In this document: one piece after another, positions 23,050 through 35,811 of the stretch | Numbering within the stretch: the stretch's first letter is position 1 | How the letters are laid out: the number at the start of each line of letters is the position of its first letter | DNA from: Nipponacmea schrenckii | Taxonomy: Eukaryota; Mollusca; Gastropoda; Lottiidae | Assembly (NCBI GenBank): GCA_030562195.1 | Contig: CM060199.1 | Coordinates: 27,424,338 to 27,488,337 of the forward strand | DNA: 64,000 nt | Reading direction: 5' to 3' | Translations under genes and position numbers: made by a program | Notes under the pieces: model-generated | What the model saw: only the letters and a program-made list of their open reading frames with translations | Told to the model about the DNA's origin: nothing | The model's database searches: none

Positions 23050-23158
23050 GATGAAGATCTATAATAAATATTTTATAAATGTTGAGAAGTATGCTTCAGT
23101 TACATAGATTATAATCATATTTAGAAAGATTACAAGAGCTTATCTGATACAATAATGA
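23050..23158 (+). repeat. 109-bp spacer, copy 1 of 2
   Basis: This AT-rich segment beginning GATGAAGATCTATAATAAAT sits between the two arms of the foldback element. It is repeated at the same length and with no difference I could see at 23525-23633. Confidence 0.9.
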
Positions 23159-23524
23159 ATGGTTTTCTCAAACTGAAATTGGGCAGCGCGGCTCGATAGA
23201 AGCCGTTGTTGGAGTGCATAACGGCTTCAACTGCGTTTTCTTGAAATATAGACCAAATTGAAGCCGTTGTTTGATTTCATAACGGCATCAACTGCGTTTC
23301 GTTTAAATACAGACGAAATTGAAGCCGTTGTTGGAGTGCATAACGGCTTCAACTGCGTTTAATTAAATTACAGACCAAATTGAAGCCGTTGTTGGATTTC
23401 ATAACGGCCTCAACTGCGTTTTCTTAAAATACAGACGAAATTGAAGCCGTTGTTGGAGTGCATAACGGCTTCAACAACGGCTTCAACTGCGTTTTCTTAA
23501 AATACAGACCAAATTGAAGCCGTT

Positions 23525-23633
23525 GATGAAGATCTATAATAAATATTTTATAAATGTTGAGAAGTATGCTTCAGTTACATAGATTATAATCATATTTAGA
23601 AAGATTACAAGAGCTTATCTGATACAATAATGA
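23525..23633 (+). repeat. 109-bp spacer, copy 2 of 2
   Basis: Direct copy of 23050-23158, placed inside the right arm between hairpin units. Its near identity implies a recent duplication or gene conversion within the array. Confidence 0.9.
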
Positions 23634-24754
23634 TTACATTGTTGGAATTGCATAACGGCTTCAACTGCGTTTTATAAAATTACAGACCAAATTGAAGCCG
23701 TTGTTGGAGTGCATAACGGCTTCAACTGCGTTTTGATTAAATACGGACCAAATTGAAGCCGTTGTTGGAGTACATAACGGCTTCTACTGCGTTTTGATTA
23801 AATACGGACCAAATTGAAGCCGTTGTTGGACTACATAACGGCTTCAATTGTGTTTGTATATATATAGAGAGAGAGATACAGACCATGTTAATGGCCTCAA
23901 AATCGTTTGTATGTATACAGACAAAGGTAACGACGTAATTCGTCATTATCTAATCACGCAGGTGTAAGTTACTAAAGATGAAGGAGAGATGTTATTTTTT
24001 AAAAAGTAGGCCTAATGTTGGCTAAACTAAAAGGCCATTTCTGGGACAGTAGTAAAATACATTGAGCACATGATGTCAGGGCAGTAAACATGGCAGGGGA
24101 AGAATTTGTTCAGTTAATCCAGGAGAATTTTTGTGATTGATAAAATCAAAACACTTTCATTTACCATTTATTCTTATTAATTCATGGTTGAAATGCGGAC
24201 ACGGGAATCTGTAGTAGATCTCCCACCGGTAGGCCTAGGCCTATGGCTATGTCGGTTGAGGACATTCAAAATCGGTAGAAACCTGACAAAATCGGTGGAT
24301 TTCACGTGTATAATTTTGTTCTACTCAAGAAGCTGATCATAAGTGCCGTGAACGCAAATGAATCGATACGGAACAAAAGTCGTACCGTGAAGGTTTAACC
24401 CCTATTATTGAAAAAGTCATACATTCAAATTAGGCCTATGAATTCGACCTTGCTTCAAAAGCGGTTATTTTTTTCCTTTCAAAAGTTTTTTCATCATAAA
24501 AACAGCTTTTACCTCTGAAATGTAATTCCCTGTGGGGTGTTCTCTCTTTCAGATCTAATTGAACAATTTATCGCCGAACAGCCGGGCATATTTAATAGTA
24601 AAACTTGTGGAAAAACACAACGTCAATAGGCCTAACGTGGGACGTTGGTAGCTTAATGGATGACTTCCGGTTCTTCACTGCTCTCATTGGCTCTTTGCTA
24701 TGACGTTCCATCCAGATATTTATAGGATATCTATGATTTATTGTCGCCTTTTGA

Positions 24755-24855
24755 AAATTCATCTTGTGTGGGATGCATACTTTAACCAATAGTCAATATT
24801 AAACACAAATATTAGACGTAGGACGAGTTTATTATAACACATATTATCCCTCTAA
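24755..24855 (+). mobile_element. Right end of a piggyBac-type MITE
   Basis: GTGTGGGATGCATACTTTAA...GACGTAGGACGAGT...ATATTATCCCT matches 19263-19352 of the complete element. The expected TTAA is mutated to CTAA (24852-24855). Confidence 0.7.
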
Positions 24856-24959
24856 ATGCTGATGTGTGGGCGTATGTTACCTTGGCTGTCAAGTAAGCCT
24901 ATCTTTATTGTCAATCCTTCGGTGATAACAAACGATGGCAACAAGTTTCGTTGAAAACT

Positions 24960-25065
24960 GTAAAAAGATTGTGAACTTTAGAGTGTTTACGAGCAATTGT
25001 TGATGGACCAATGGATGGACATGGGTGACAACGTGCTCCACATTTCATGTGGGCGTATGGAATGG
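24960..25065 (+). mobile_element. Right-end remnant of a pearl/HINE-like element
   Basis: GAGTGTTTACGAGCAATTGT, then a decayed GGAC-rich microsatellite, GGGTGACAACG and CCACATTTCATGTGGGCGTAT match the right end of the element ending at about 40024. Confidence 0.7.
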
Positions 25066-25099
25066 GCGTATCAAGTAGCCTAATGTAAAGTGAGAAAGC

Positions 25100-26888
25100 T
25101 AACAAGTTTTATACACACAGACTGCGTGGTTTATTTGCATCATCAGTGAATCAATTAAGCATCATTTACAATATTTTCAGCATGCATCTTCATATATCAC
25201 CTTTCAAATCACAACATAATATGGACATCAATTAATCAAGGATTTTATTACATTTTCAATGTACGTATTATCTTATGTAGCCTAGGCCTATTTGTCGATT
25301 ATAAGAAGAAAACAATTTTAATGTGGCGGTGTGGGCTATAGCTGGGACAGAGTTATTTTCATAGGAATACAGGCCAGGCTGAACTATTAACTAAAGGATC
25401 TTAGCACTTAGACTATTTGAAGGATCTCCGAGTACTAATCGGTATTCTCGAAACGGTCTTGGTGCTCGAAATACTGACACTCAAGCACTAAGATCACTTT
25501 GACAATACGTGACCTGGTTTACTACACTAAGAGGTCAACTAAGGTTTTTTTTAATGAACATGAATAGGCAAACAATTAAAAATATGAAAATTCGATTGCT
25601 TCTTTCAAAACACTTTTAAAGTTTAAAATGTTTTAAATATTATCTTTGGAACTATGATAAAATATTGTTACGACCTGTGGGCCAATATTAGCCTGCTTAG
25701 CCACTTTCAGTAGTCTCAGTCCTTATATTACAGTTGAATAACTGAGGATGATCAATCAGTTGTCTGCGTGATCTAGCCGTTCAAAACTATTTCAAGACGT
25801 TACGTGGCACTTACCTCAAAAAACGCATGCCAAATTAGGGCAAATTCTTTCAGATCTACCTTCTTATCCCGAATTCAGGTTTTGACGTAGTCTTATTAAC
25901 CCGTATTAAACTTTGTTTCGTGGGTGTGGAAATGAGAACAAAGCGTCTATAACAAATGATTTGATTTGATTGAGATTTCGTAGAAAGATACTAAGGACAA
26001 TTTTGATTGGACAATATTAAGCTATAAATAGGCCAACATAATTTCCCTCACGAATTTTAATATCAGTAGTTTTGACATGATGCGCATCATGTTGTTTCAC
26101 AGGTATCATCTTGGATATGATGACACCCTACTGATTTGAATTCTTATAGGAATTCTGACACTGAATAATGCATACAGTATCAGGCACATATAAATATACA
26201 AATTATTCATTATTCATAAAAAAAAATGATTCTATCATGAAAGTAACTAAATTTCTTTAAATAACAGATTAAATAACGAGCATGGAACTACAATCATAAA
26301 TTATGCAAATAAATTAAAAGATTTTACCAAGAACAATCCAGAGTCAAATTCCAGATTCAGACAATTTTGTTATAAATATGTTATTGACGGGACTTTTATA
26401 GCATCAAAGTCATCAAACACCTAATTTTAGTGGAATTTCAGGAACCAGAAATGTCTTATTGAAAATTGGACTGGTGTAAATAGATACTATCATTGCCATC
26501 AATACATGTACAAATTCTACAAACATCTTTACAAAACCTTAAATATTTATATTGATATATTGTTGCAAATTTGTGTGATCCAATTCTTTTCTTTCCTGAT
26601 GTGTCCTCTTTTTTTATTATATTGAATACATTTCCGGAAAATGGAAATTGAGGCCATTTTGGAATAAAATCTTATGTATACATATATTCACATCAAAAGT
26701 AAATCTGAAATTAAGCCTGGATACATTTACGAAATAGATTCAAGTAATCAGATACAGAACAGAACCAGTTGCAATCATTTTCTAATTTAAGGAGTTCTTA
26801 TAAATCTAAACAGAATAATGTTTTCATAAAAGGTTGTAAATAGAATGAAGTAAAAATATGAATATTAACAATTATAATGTATAGTAAA
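25100..26888. other. AT-rich intergenic DNA
   Basis: No gene was recognised. Two small symmetric features are present: an 18-bp perfect palindrome ACATGATGCGCATCATGT (26075-26092) and a 13-bp inverted pair GATCTTAGCACTT / AAGCACTAAGATC (about 25398-25494). Confidence 0.4.
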
Positions 26889-26892
26889 TGAA

Positions 26893-28296
26893 AAAGATAG
26901 CTTGCCAGTCAAGTTAACATAATCCCACGCACCAGCATTGTTATCAATTATCAATCCCTATGTTCACTCAAAATTTCATCAAAATCCATTAAGAATTGTA
27001 GCTTCTATTGTACCCACAATAAAATTTTGACCTGATTTTACTAAGTCAAGGGCAATAACTCACTAAAACTTCATCGACATATCAAATTCAATTCAATACA
27101 TGATCACACCAAATTTCATTCAAATCAGACGAAAACAGTACAGTCTTTATATCACGTTCATACTGTATACTGTCTATGGTAAGCTATTACGCTTCTTGGC
27201 AAATTTAAGCTTATTTTGATGCGTTTTGACTAAGTCAAGGACAATAACTCAAGTTCACTGATAAATCGTCAATATCGAGATTCATTAATAAAAACGGTCA
27301 CTACAAATTTTATTAAAATAAGATGAGAACTGTAGTCTCTATCTATAGCGTTCGCAGATCAATAAAGACCTCGTCAATATAAATGATCACATCAAATTTC
27401 ATTCAAATCAGACGAAAACTGTAGTCGCTAAAGTGTTCACAAGTCAATTTCGAAGCGTTTTAAATAGAGCATTAACTCGGAAAACCGTCAATATCAAACA
27501 TGTCCGAGATCTCACCAATGTAAAGGATCACAGCAAATTTCATTCAAATCAGATGAAAACAAGTTTCTTTCGCGTTCACAAAAAAAAAATAAAAAATCGT
27601 TTGACACCTTCGGGATATAAACATTTATAAATCATTTAGTCTAGTTATTTGTTGTGTTTCTTTCCCTGGAAAGATTGAGGTAAAAAAAACACCCGTGAGG
27701 GTGCGCACTTCGTCACTTCCGTCTTAACTGCTTTTCATTCCCTAAAACTTTGAATCTGGAGAGAAACACAACCTCAGAAGTCAAAGAAATAATGCTCAGA
27801 ACTGATGTTTTAAGCTGATTGTACAAGTGGTGGGAAAGTTAACAAACTTAGAGTGTCTTACCTTTACTTTTATTGTACAGTCGATTGGCAAAAGTGTTGT
27901 TTTTCTGTAATTTCGATATTTTTCCAAGTGAAAACAATTTAAATAAACGTTTTCTAAGGAAATGCAACAAAATTTATGTTTTCATTGGGGGATCATTCGG
28001 CACCTATTATATAGACTACCCTGTCCACACTAAAGATGGTTTCATCAAAATTCATTTAAAATTGTAGATTCTATTGTGCCCACAGCAAATATAGATTCAG
28101 GGGCAATAGGTCAAAAATCGTTCATCGAAAAATTGTCAAATTTGAACTTGACCACTGTTTACCAAATTCCAATACTCACACTGAGTTTCATTAAAATCCA
28201 TTGAAAATTGTAGTTCTATTGTGCCCACAACAAAATTGACCGACGGACTTTATACGACGACATTATACGTCCACATTCCCGAGGGCGTATAAAAAG
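26893..28296 (+). mobile_element. Pearl/HINE-like element 1 (diverged)
   Basis: The left end AAAGATAGCTTGCCAGTCAAG is followed by diverged ~160-190-bp core units carrying TCAAGGGCAATAACTCA-type and TTTCATTCAAATCAGACGAAAA words. The right end ACATTATACGTCCACATTCC...GGGCGTATAAAA is at about 28260-28293. The middle (27660-28040) looks like unrelated inserted sequence. Confidence 0.65.
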
Positions 28297-28859
28297 CCAA
28301 AATATACAGGAAAACATTTAAATTGTTGTAATGTAAATTATATACAGTGACAATAGTCCATATCTATACATTTTATTCAAGAAATTGTGATGAATGTTAA
28401 AAATGAAACAATTTTGAATTTCTAAAATCCAATCTAAAAGGATTGTTGCTCATTTAGCAAGTACAGTATATCCTGCTATTACGACCACCTTAATTAAGAG
28501 CCCACCTAAAGATGTAATTCTACTAGAAAGACAATGAGATGTGAAATATAGAAAATCAAGTAGTGATCTACTGGTCCTATTTTCTGTAGATATGTTTTGA
28601 AAAAAACCTTAAAACACGCCATGAGCATAAATAGATAGAATTCAAGGTCAACTTCATTGAAAAAGTTGAAAAATAAATTATATTGCTCTTAAAATGTTCT
28701 CTTAGAAGAGGATTGAATCATGTTTTTCATCTAGTTCGTGGAGATATTTCAATAGTCAAAATATATCAGAAGTAAAAAAGTTGAACAAGTGGTTACCTCG
28801 CAAGATACGCCTACTTTAAGTATATTTCTATTTTAACACAGGTTTAAACTCGAAATGAA

Positions 28860-29173
28860 CCACAAATTGGGCGTAGTCCAAGATCTTATCAAAATACGTA
28901 GTAACACCAAATATAATTTAAATATGATGAAAACCGCAGTCACTGTTGGGATCACAAAAAAATTTTGAGTGTTGTTAATTAGTCAATGGCAATAACTGAA
29001 AAAACATTCATTGAAATATTGTCAAATTTCGAACTTGACACAGATCCAATCGGTATCCACAATTCCATTCAATCAGATGAAAACTATAGTCTCTATCGCG
29101 TTCACAAGCAAATTGTGGAAGGACGGACAGGGATGGTGACAAAAACGACCACATTATAATGTGGCCGTATAAA
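28860..29173 (+). mobile_element. Pearl/HINE-like right-end fragment
   Basis: One to two core units (CAATAACTGAAAAAACATTC...CGAACTTGACACAGAT...CGCGTTCACAAGCAAATTG) precede GGACGGACAGGGATGGTGAC and the hairpin CCACATTATAATGTGGCCGTATAAA. The left end is missing. Confidence 0.7.
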
Positions 29174-30140
29174 CACAGGAACCATTTTTTAGTCTTAACC
29201 TTTTGAAGACTCTCCTTAAATATTTATTGTTGCTTGGCATAGATTTACCTAAGGTTTCCTTTTTCATTTTCTTTGAAACAAGATTTATCAGATGGAATTT
29301 TAAAACATTTTCAACTCTCATCAGAAATTTTCAATCACTATCGTTTTGTGCGTTGGGACTGCCGGTTGTGTTATGCACAAATGTAGACAAAACAGTATCG
29401 ATTGTCCATAATAAATAACTTGAATCACCTCGGCTAGCATTTTGTTTTACTTTAATGACCATTAATTGATAAATTTATTTTTCATTTTTAGTGAAAGGAG
29501 CAAAGAAATTAGCACTGGTATATATCATATTATGATTATAATGATATAATTAAATGATTTTTATGACTTTAAGGTCTATGTTAGAAGTAATTTAACATAT
29601 GAACAATTGACTTAACAATAGTGAACTCAACTTTAATCCTGTGCCAGTGATTCTGTTGAATAGTAACTTGTTACCTTTCAACCTCCCTAATCTCTAAGAT
29701 GAAAAACATAAATAACATGTCACGCATGCGCAATTACACGAGAGTGCATTTTAGCAAAAGTCCTTAAATTTTATCCAATTTGTATGATCCAAATACTATG
29801 TCTGATTTATCATTGGAAACAAGTCGTTAAGTGTAGGCTAAGAAGATTATTTAAAAATTTGGACGCAAGACAGAGCTCGTAGCCTATAAGTTAAAAATTG
29901 CGTTTTTCAAATGGTTGTAAAACCAGAAGTGAACATTGGGCAACAAAATTGAAAACATCATTATATCAGATTAGATAGAAGGGCAATAACTTTTGTTCAG
30001 ATCTCTAGGTCGCCAAAAGTCAATGTCACAAGTTATGAGGCAGTTTCTTTCAGGTTAAATGTTTTCAATCCACAAATAGAGAAAATTCAAAGTAATTGCA
30101 AAAGAAACATTTAAAAGTAGAAATTTCAAGTTTAAACCGG
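29174..30140. other. No gene recognised
   Basis: AT-rich DNA with only short frames. Confidence 0.35.
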
Positions 30141-30590
30141 TAAGTGTAAAATGCCCAACGCCCAAAAGCACCCAACAGCAGAAAGACGTCTGGATAATCA
30201 AAACTACTAGTAGGATAAAAAAAAATGGAATTTTCGGTGAAAGTAACGAGAAATGAAAAAAAAAATAGATGACGTTTTATATGATTTACTTTTTAATCGA
30301 ATGTTCTCTAATTGTCTTATAGTAATAAATTATGTCTGTGGGTTGTTTTGTCTTTATGTTTTTCTTATATATAGATCTATGTTGACTGTAATAAATTTCA
30401 TTGAAATTGAATCACAAAAAAAGGTTTTGTTTTAGTTAGTTATGCCTTCGCGACGTCAAGATGGCGACAATAGCACTGGTAGATTTGTTGACTAAAATGA
30501 ACTGACAAGCGAAGACAAATTTTCCTTACCTATTACGGATGTACCATATAACGCGCTGGGAGCTTTTGGGCGTTGGGCATTTTACACTTA
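30141..30590. mobile_element. TIR MITE, probably Tc1/mariner-type (TA target)
   Basis: About 28-29 bp of perfect terminal inverted repeat (TAAGTGTAAAATGCCCAACG...) bound a 450-bp element. If TA is the duplicated target, the repeat proper starts AGTGTAAAATGCCC. The interior is AT-rich without a transposase. Confidence 0.8.
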
Positions 30591-31145
30591 TACCTATCGA
30601 GTTTACACACAAATGACAACGTCAAACCCAAAGTGATATAACTTTTTAAAAACAGATATTATTTGACAATTGAAATGTCTCCATACCTGCAAATTTTATT
30701 ATCTATCAAATTAAAATTTTAGAAATAAGATAAATTATTAAATTCAAAATTTAAAAAGTCAAAATTTTGTAAATTGCTATCCCATAAAACTAAGATAAAA
30801 ATAGTAAACTTAAAAAAAGTTTGATCAAATTGGATCTAAAGTACTGTTATTTGATAAAAAAAACAAAAATCCCGGAAAGATTTAATTTTACAATTCAACA
30901 ACTAGGGTGCTAGATAATGGTAGATTATCATGTCAGATTATGTGAGGCATGAAAAACCATGCAAACTACAAATAGCTGTATTATCAAATAATGATAAAGT
31001 TTAGATCCCTATTTAATTAGGAAATAGAAATGATGACACAATAACAACAAATAAGAAAAAAAATATAGCAAAGCACTTTTAGATATTATCACTTAATAAC
31101 CATAACAAAAGGTTTCTGATTCTTAACACAACTCATCATAGGATT
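30591..31145. other. No gene recognised
   Basis: AT-rich spacer between the MITE and the next pearl-like element. Confidence 0.35.
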
Positions 31146-32892
31146 CAAAGATAGCTTGCCAGGCAAGGTAACATACGCCCACTGGCAGCATTGAATTTGA
31201 AAAATAAATAGAGCAATAACTCACTGAATTAATATTGATGTTAAGGGCAAAAACTAAAAAACTGTTCATGAAAAATTGTCAAATTAGAACTTGACCACAA
31301 TCTTATCTATTTCAATACTCATACCAAGTTTCATCAAATCTATTAAAAAATTGTAGCTTATTTTGCAAGCACAAATATTTTTGACGCAATTTTACTAAGT
31401 CAAGGGCAATAACCCAAAAACCATTTGTTAAAAAAAGTCAGAAATTCAATCTTGACTAATGTCTTATCAATTCTGATGCTTACATCAAGTTCCATCAAAA
31501 TCCTTTGAAAATCACAACCACAATAGAATTTTGACGCAATTTTACTAAGTCAAGGGCAATAACTCAAAAACCTTTCATGCGATAATTTCCATTTTCGAAC
31601 TTGACAGAGATATCATCAATATATACATGTATACCAAGTTTCATCAAGATTGGATAAAAACTGTAGCTTTTATTGTGAATACAACCCGAATTTGACGCGT
31701 TTTTACTAAATCAAGGGCAATAACTCAAAAACCGTTCATGCGATAATTTCCATTTTCGAACTTGATCGAGATAGCCTTAATATATACATGTATACCAAGT
31801 TTCATTAAGATCGGATAAAAACTGTAGCCTCTATTGTGGATACAACCCAAATTTGAAAAGTTTTTACTAAGTCAAGGGCAATAACTCTAAAACCGCTCAT
31901 GCGATTATTTCTATTTTCGAACTTGACCGAGATATCATCAATATATACATGTATACCAAGTTTCATTAAGATCGGATAAAAACTGTAGCCTCTATTGTGG
32001 ATACAACCCAAATTTGACACGTTTTTACTAAGTCAAGGGCAATAACTCTAAAACCGCTCATGCGATTATTTCTATTTTCGAATTTGACCGAGATATCATC
32101 AATATATACATGTATACCAAGTTTCATTAAGATCGGATAAAAACTGTAGCCTCTATTGTGGATACAACCCAAATTTGACACGTTTTTACTAAGTCAAGGG
32201 CAATAACTCACAAAACGCTCATGCGCTTATTTCTATTTTCAAACTTGACAGAGATATCATCAATATATACATGTATACCCAGTTTCATTAAGATCGGATA
32301 AAAACTGTAGCCTCTATTGTGGATACAACCCAAGTTTGACGCGTTTTTATTAAGTCAAGGGCAATAACTCAAAAACTGCTCATGCGATTATTTCTATTTT
32401 CGAACTTGACCGAGATATAATCAATATATACATGTATACCAAGTTTCATTAAGATCGGATAAAAACTGTAGCCTCTATTGTGGATACAACCCAAATTTGA
32501 CGCTTTTTTACTAAGTCAAGAGAAATAACTCAAAAACCGCTCATGCGACTATTTCTATTTTCGAACTTGACCGAGATATCATCAAGATATACATGTATAC
32601 CAAGTTTCATTAAGATCGGATAAAAATTGTAGCCTCTATTGTGGATACAAACCAAATTTGACACGTTTTTACTAAGTCAAGTGCAATAACTCAAAAACCG
32701 TTCATGCGATAATTTTCATTTTCGAACTTGACCGAGATATAATCAATATATACATGTATACCAAGTTTCATTAAGATCGGATAAAAACTGTAGCCTCTAT
32801 CGTGGATACAACAAATGTGGACGGACTGACAGACGGACTGACGGACCGGGGCGACGGCAATATACGTCCACATTTCCATGTGGGCGTATAAA
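31146..32892 (+). mobile_element. Pearl/HINE-like element 2, nearly intact
   Basis: Left end AAAGATAGCTTGCCAGGCAA...CATACGCCCACTGGCAGCAT. The core has about nine or ten monomers; the inner ones are very regular at 160-161 bp (TCAAGGGCAATAACTC at about 31872, 32033, 32193 and 32354). A GGACGGACTGACAGACGGAC microsatellite follows at 32818. The right end is the hairpin ATACGTCCACAT/ATGTGGGCGTAT at about 32862-32890. The inner monomers are near-identical, the outer ones diverged. This matches the published pearl/Cg_HINE architecture from molluscs (recalled, not searched). Confidence 0.85.
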
Positions 32893-34312
32893 AATTACTA
32901 ATCTATAACAATTAAAATTCATATTATAATCTGCTGCAGAAAAAATTTCATTTTCTTATTGTAAAACAAAAAATTAACCTCAGCAAGAAATTAAATATGT
33001 TAAATTTTAGAGGGATTGTAAAGAGGTTTTTCTATACTTTACATGTCTATCTGGGACATTGATAACCTAAATTTGCTATTTCAAAATTTCAGTTGATACA
33101 TCTGAGGTTCATGCAATATTTGGCTGTGAAGGTTAGTTGAGGAATTTGTCCCAAAACTTGATGGTTGCGGGCACGATTACTGTCATTTTCAAAAGTACTT
33201 ATTGCGCATGGGTTGAGGGAAATACCTACAAAATAGCAAAAAAAGTTTTAACCTGTTTATACCTCAGTTATTATATAAGGCCCTTTGCGATTGGGAATTT
33301 CAGTGAAACATATTTTCTTGTTCAACAATAAGAAAAACAAAGATATTTATGCACATAGAGGGATCATTCCAAAAAAGTGAAAAGTCCACTTTGTTTCCAA
33401 GTAAGTACTTTAAGTACTAAGGAATGGAATAATTCTGGTTAAAATAATCTCACTAACGTTTAATTCTACCAAAAAATAAAGTGGACTGTTCAGGTTTATG
33501 CTTTGAATAAGACTTTGATCAGCACAAATAGCTATGTTTTCTTACTGTGTTTTAGTTTAATTTGTATTCTTTGCTGAAAGTGATGATTAAAACATATGCA
33601 AATTGGTAATTTGAAAGATATTTGAAGTTATACCAATTATTAAATATACAAAATGTATGGCCACTTTCATAAAGAAATGGTATGCTAATAAGCAACAATT
33701 TCTTGACACAAAGTTATTTTTGTTTTACAGTATCTGTTTCTAAATTTCCTGTTTATATCTTAAGAAACCTGAATTAATTTCAAATCAATTATAACAGAAA
33801 TCAAAAAGATAAAATTTAGTCATCATTGTGCTAGAGCGGCAATATTAAAAGCTGTAATATTAAAAATATTAATACAACAATTAACAAAATATTTCAAGGA
33901 GCATGACCACATAAACTAAATGGTCTATATCTGGGTTAAATTTGGATTGAAATATATCTTAACTAAAGTATAGTTTTTCAGAAAAAGAATATAATTCTAG
34001 ATTTGGCAGAATTTTTCCACATGATTTGATTCGCAGATTGTTGTGATAAATTTGAAATTTGACTTTCAAATTGCAATACAGTTACACTTACGGTGTACAT
34101 ATATCTTGTCGCATATCTAAATGTTATTTCAAAGAAAACAGCTGTCCAGCTGATCAGTTATGAAGCCAAAAGAGATGAATGATCATTACTCACATTCCTC
34201 AGATTATCTTTTGTATCAGTCAAGGGTTTAAAAGGTTTAAAAAGTTTTAAATTCATTAACCATTACCACACTAATTTTCAGTGATTATGCTCCATAAAAT
34301 ATGATTTAATTT
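32893..34312. other. Downstream flank and probable 3' UTR of BMPR2
   Basis: No gene. The part next to 34312 follows the BMPR2 stop on the minus strand. Only ATTAAA-type signals were seen on the minus strand, none decisive. Confidence 0.4.
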
Positions 34313-35811
34313 CTAAATTACAACTAAGTTAGTGTTATGAGTGTTTTTCTGTTCTGAATCTGTAAATGTTTTTAACTGATGAAAACTGGTGCTTGTCTTT
34401 GGCAGTTGTTTAACACAAGAGTTATTCTGTACAATGTCACTTTGAAACATTAGTCTATCATCATAAAGTGAAAATCTTGACTTGTTAACTAGTACTGGCG
34501 TTTTAACTCTTCGTTTTATCTTATCACTAGAGTTTGTGTTTTTGTGGTCCTTATGAACCATATTTGGTGCTGATCTTCGAATGGTATCCCCATCACTATT
34601 GACAGGTGATTCGGATGAATCTTTCAACAACAAGGAGGTTGGTCGTCTGCCCTGACCAGATGATGAAATACCAATAACTGTCTCTTGTAATTTAGACTTT
34701 TTAGCAGGACTCAGGTCTGATGTACTTTTAGATTGTACTCCATTTTTCACCCTTAATACAGAAGATTGTGGGTCATTTGACTGATGCAACTTGGCAATGC
34801 CAACTTCAGCGAAACCTAGCCTATTTTCAATGTAAGATGGGGAAATATTGTTATGGTCTGTAGTGCACTGATTTCCCAAGACCTGCAAGGCGAGATTAGT
34901 AGGTCTTGTATGTGTTTGACCATTTTGTAAATAAACTTCTGTTTGGCGGTGTAAATTACTGTGATTTTCTTCTGGTGGATTTAAAGGACTGGTTTCATCA
35001 ACTAACACATTATGATTAGCTTGTGGTCTAAAATTAGACGATGTCTCTCCCCTATTCACTTTATAATTCTTGCCAAACAAATTAAACTGGCTTAGTTTTA
35101 ATCCTATAACTTGTGGTTTTATAAATTTGCCAAGTTTTTCACGAAATGATTTACTGTCACCGGACTTCTGGAAGTTTGAGACTCCATTACCAGGTACATT
35201 GGCCACTTTCGGACGAGCAGAAATGGGTTCACCATGAACTTGATTTTGTACATAAGGAATTGGGGGATTTCTATGTTGATTTAACACATCATTTTGAACT
35301 AAAGATGTTTCTAGATTATCACCAACAGATTCAAAGAGATTCTCCTGCAATGAGGTTGTGTCGTCACTACTTTCACCAACACCATTATTCACTAATCTAT
35401 TACCGCTAACAGCCAACTCTTCATCACTACGCTTATGAGTATTCCTAGCTACCACTTGATTTCGACCTTGATTTGGTTTCATAGCAGCACTGTTTCTGGC
35501 TTGTGTGATATTGTTTGTTTTTAATGGTGGTGCTGGTGGTTTAGGGGTGTTATCACCATCGACGGGTGTAATAGGTATGACAGATTCAGTGGTTGAACCA
35601 CTCATATCTTGATACCAGTTATAATTATGGCTACTATTAGAAAGATCATTTCGGTCAATATGTGACAATAATGGAATGGTTGAGTCTGGTGGACTATTGA
35701 TTTGATTTTCACTAGATTGGGTGTCGGCCTCGTTTATGGTATGATTAGGCATAGAGTTGACCGCTTGTTTTTCTAGCTGATGTATAGTCTGATTTATTGT
35801 GGGTGTCATAC
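34313..35811 (-). CDS. BMPR2: BMPR2 last exon, long cytoplasmic tail
   Basis: After acceptor AATTTTAG the frame runs 499 codons to TAG. It is polar, Asn/Ser/Gln-rich and largely disordered in composition. Islands similar to the vertebrate BMPR2 tail are [18 protein letters not shown]...KNGV and [12 protein letters not shown]. In vertebrates the tail is also coded mostly by one large exon and binds cytoskeletal regulators; that role here is inference. Confidence 0.93.

Larger units (their letters stand above)
22441..23961. repeat. 1.5-kb foldback element: inverted arms made of tandem hairpin units
   Basis: The left arm (about 22441-23040) contains about nine ~60-bp units GAAGCCGTTATG...CAACAACGGCTTCAA followed by TTTGGTCTGTATTTAA and ACGCAGTT. 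The right arm (about 23190-23961) contains about nine units in the reverse complement. The outer ends are also inverted copies: GACGTAAT...CTTTGTCTGTATACATA at left against TATGTATACAGACAAAGG...GACGTAAT at right. Each unit is itself a hairpin (GAAGCCGTT / AACGGCTTC, 9-bp stems). There is no coding capacity. It resembles a foldback (FB-like) transposon. Confidence 0.9.

Noticed and set aside
22500..23880. CRISPR-like array of palindromic repeats
   Set aside because: Units are contiguous without unique spacers, inverted in two arms, and the context is an animal genome.
31805..32181. Two nearly identical 71-codon minus-strand frames
   Set aside because: They are the same 161-bp monomer of the pearl-like element read twice.
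35146..35409. Plus-strand frame over the BMPR2 tail exon
   Set aside because: Shadow of the real minus-strand coding exon.
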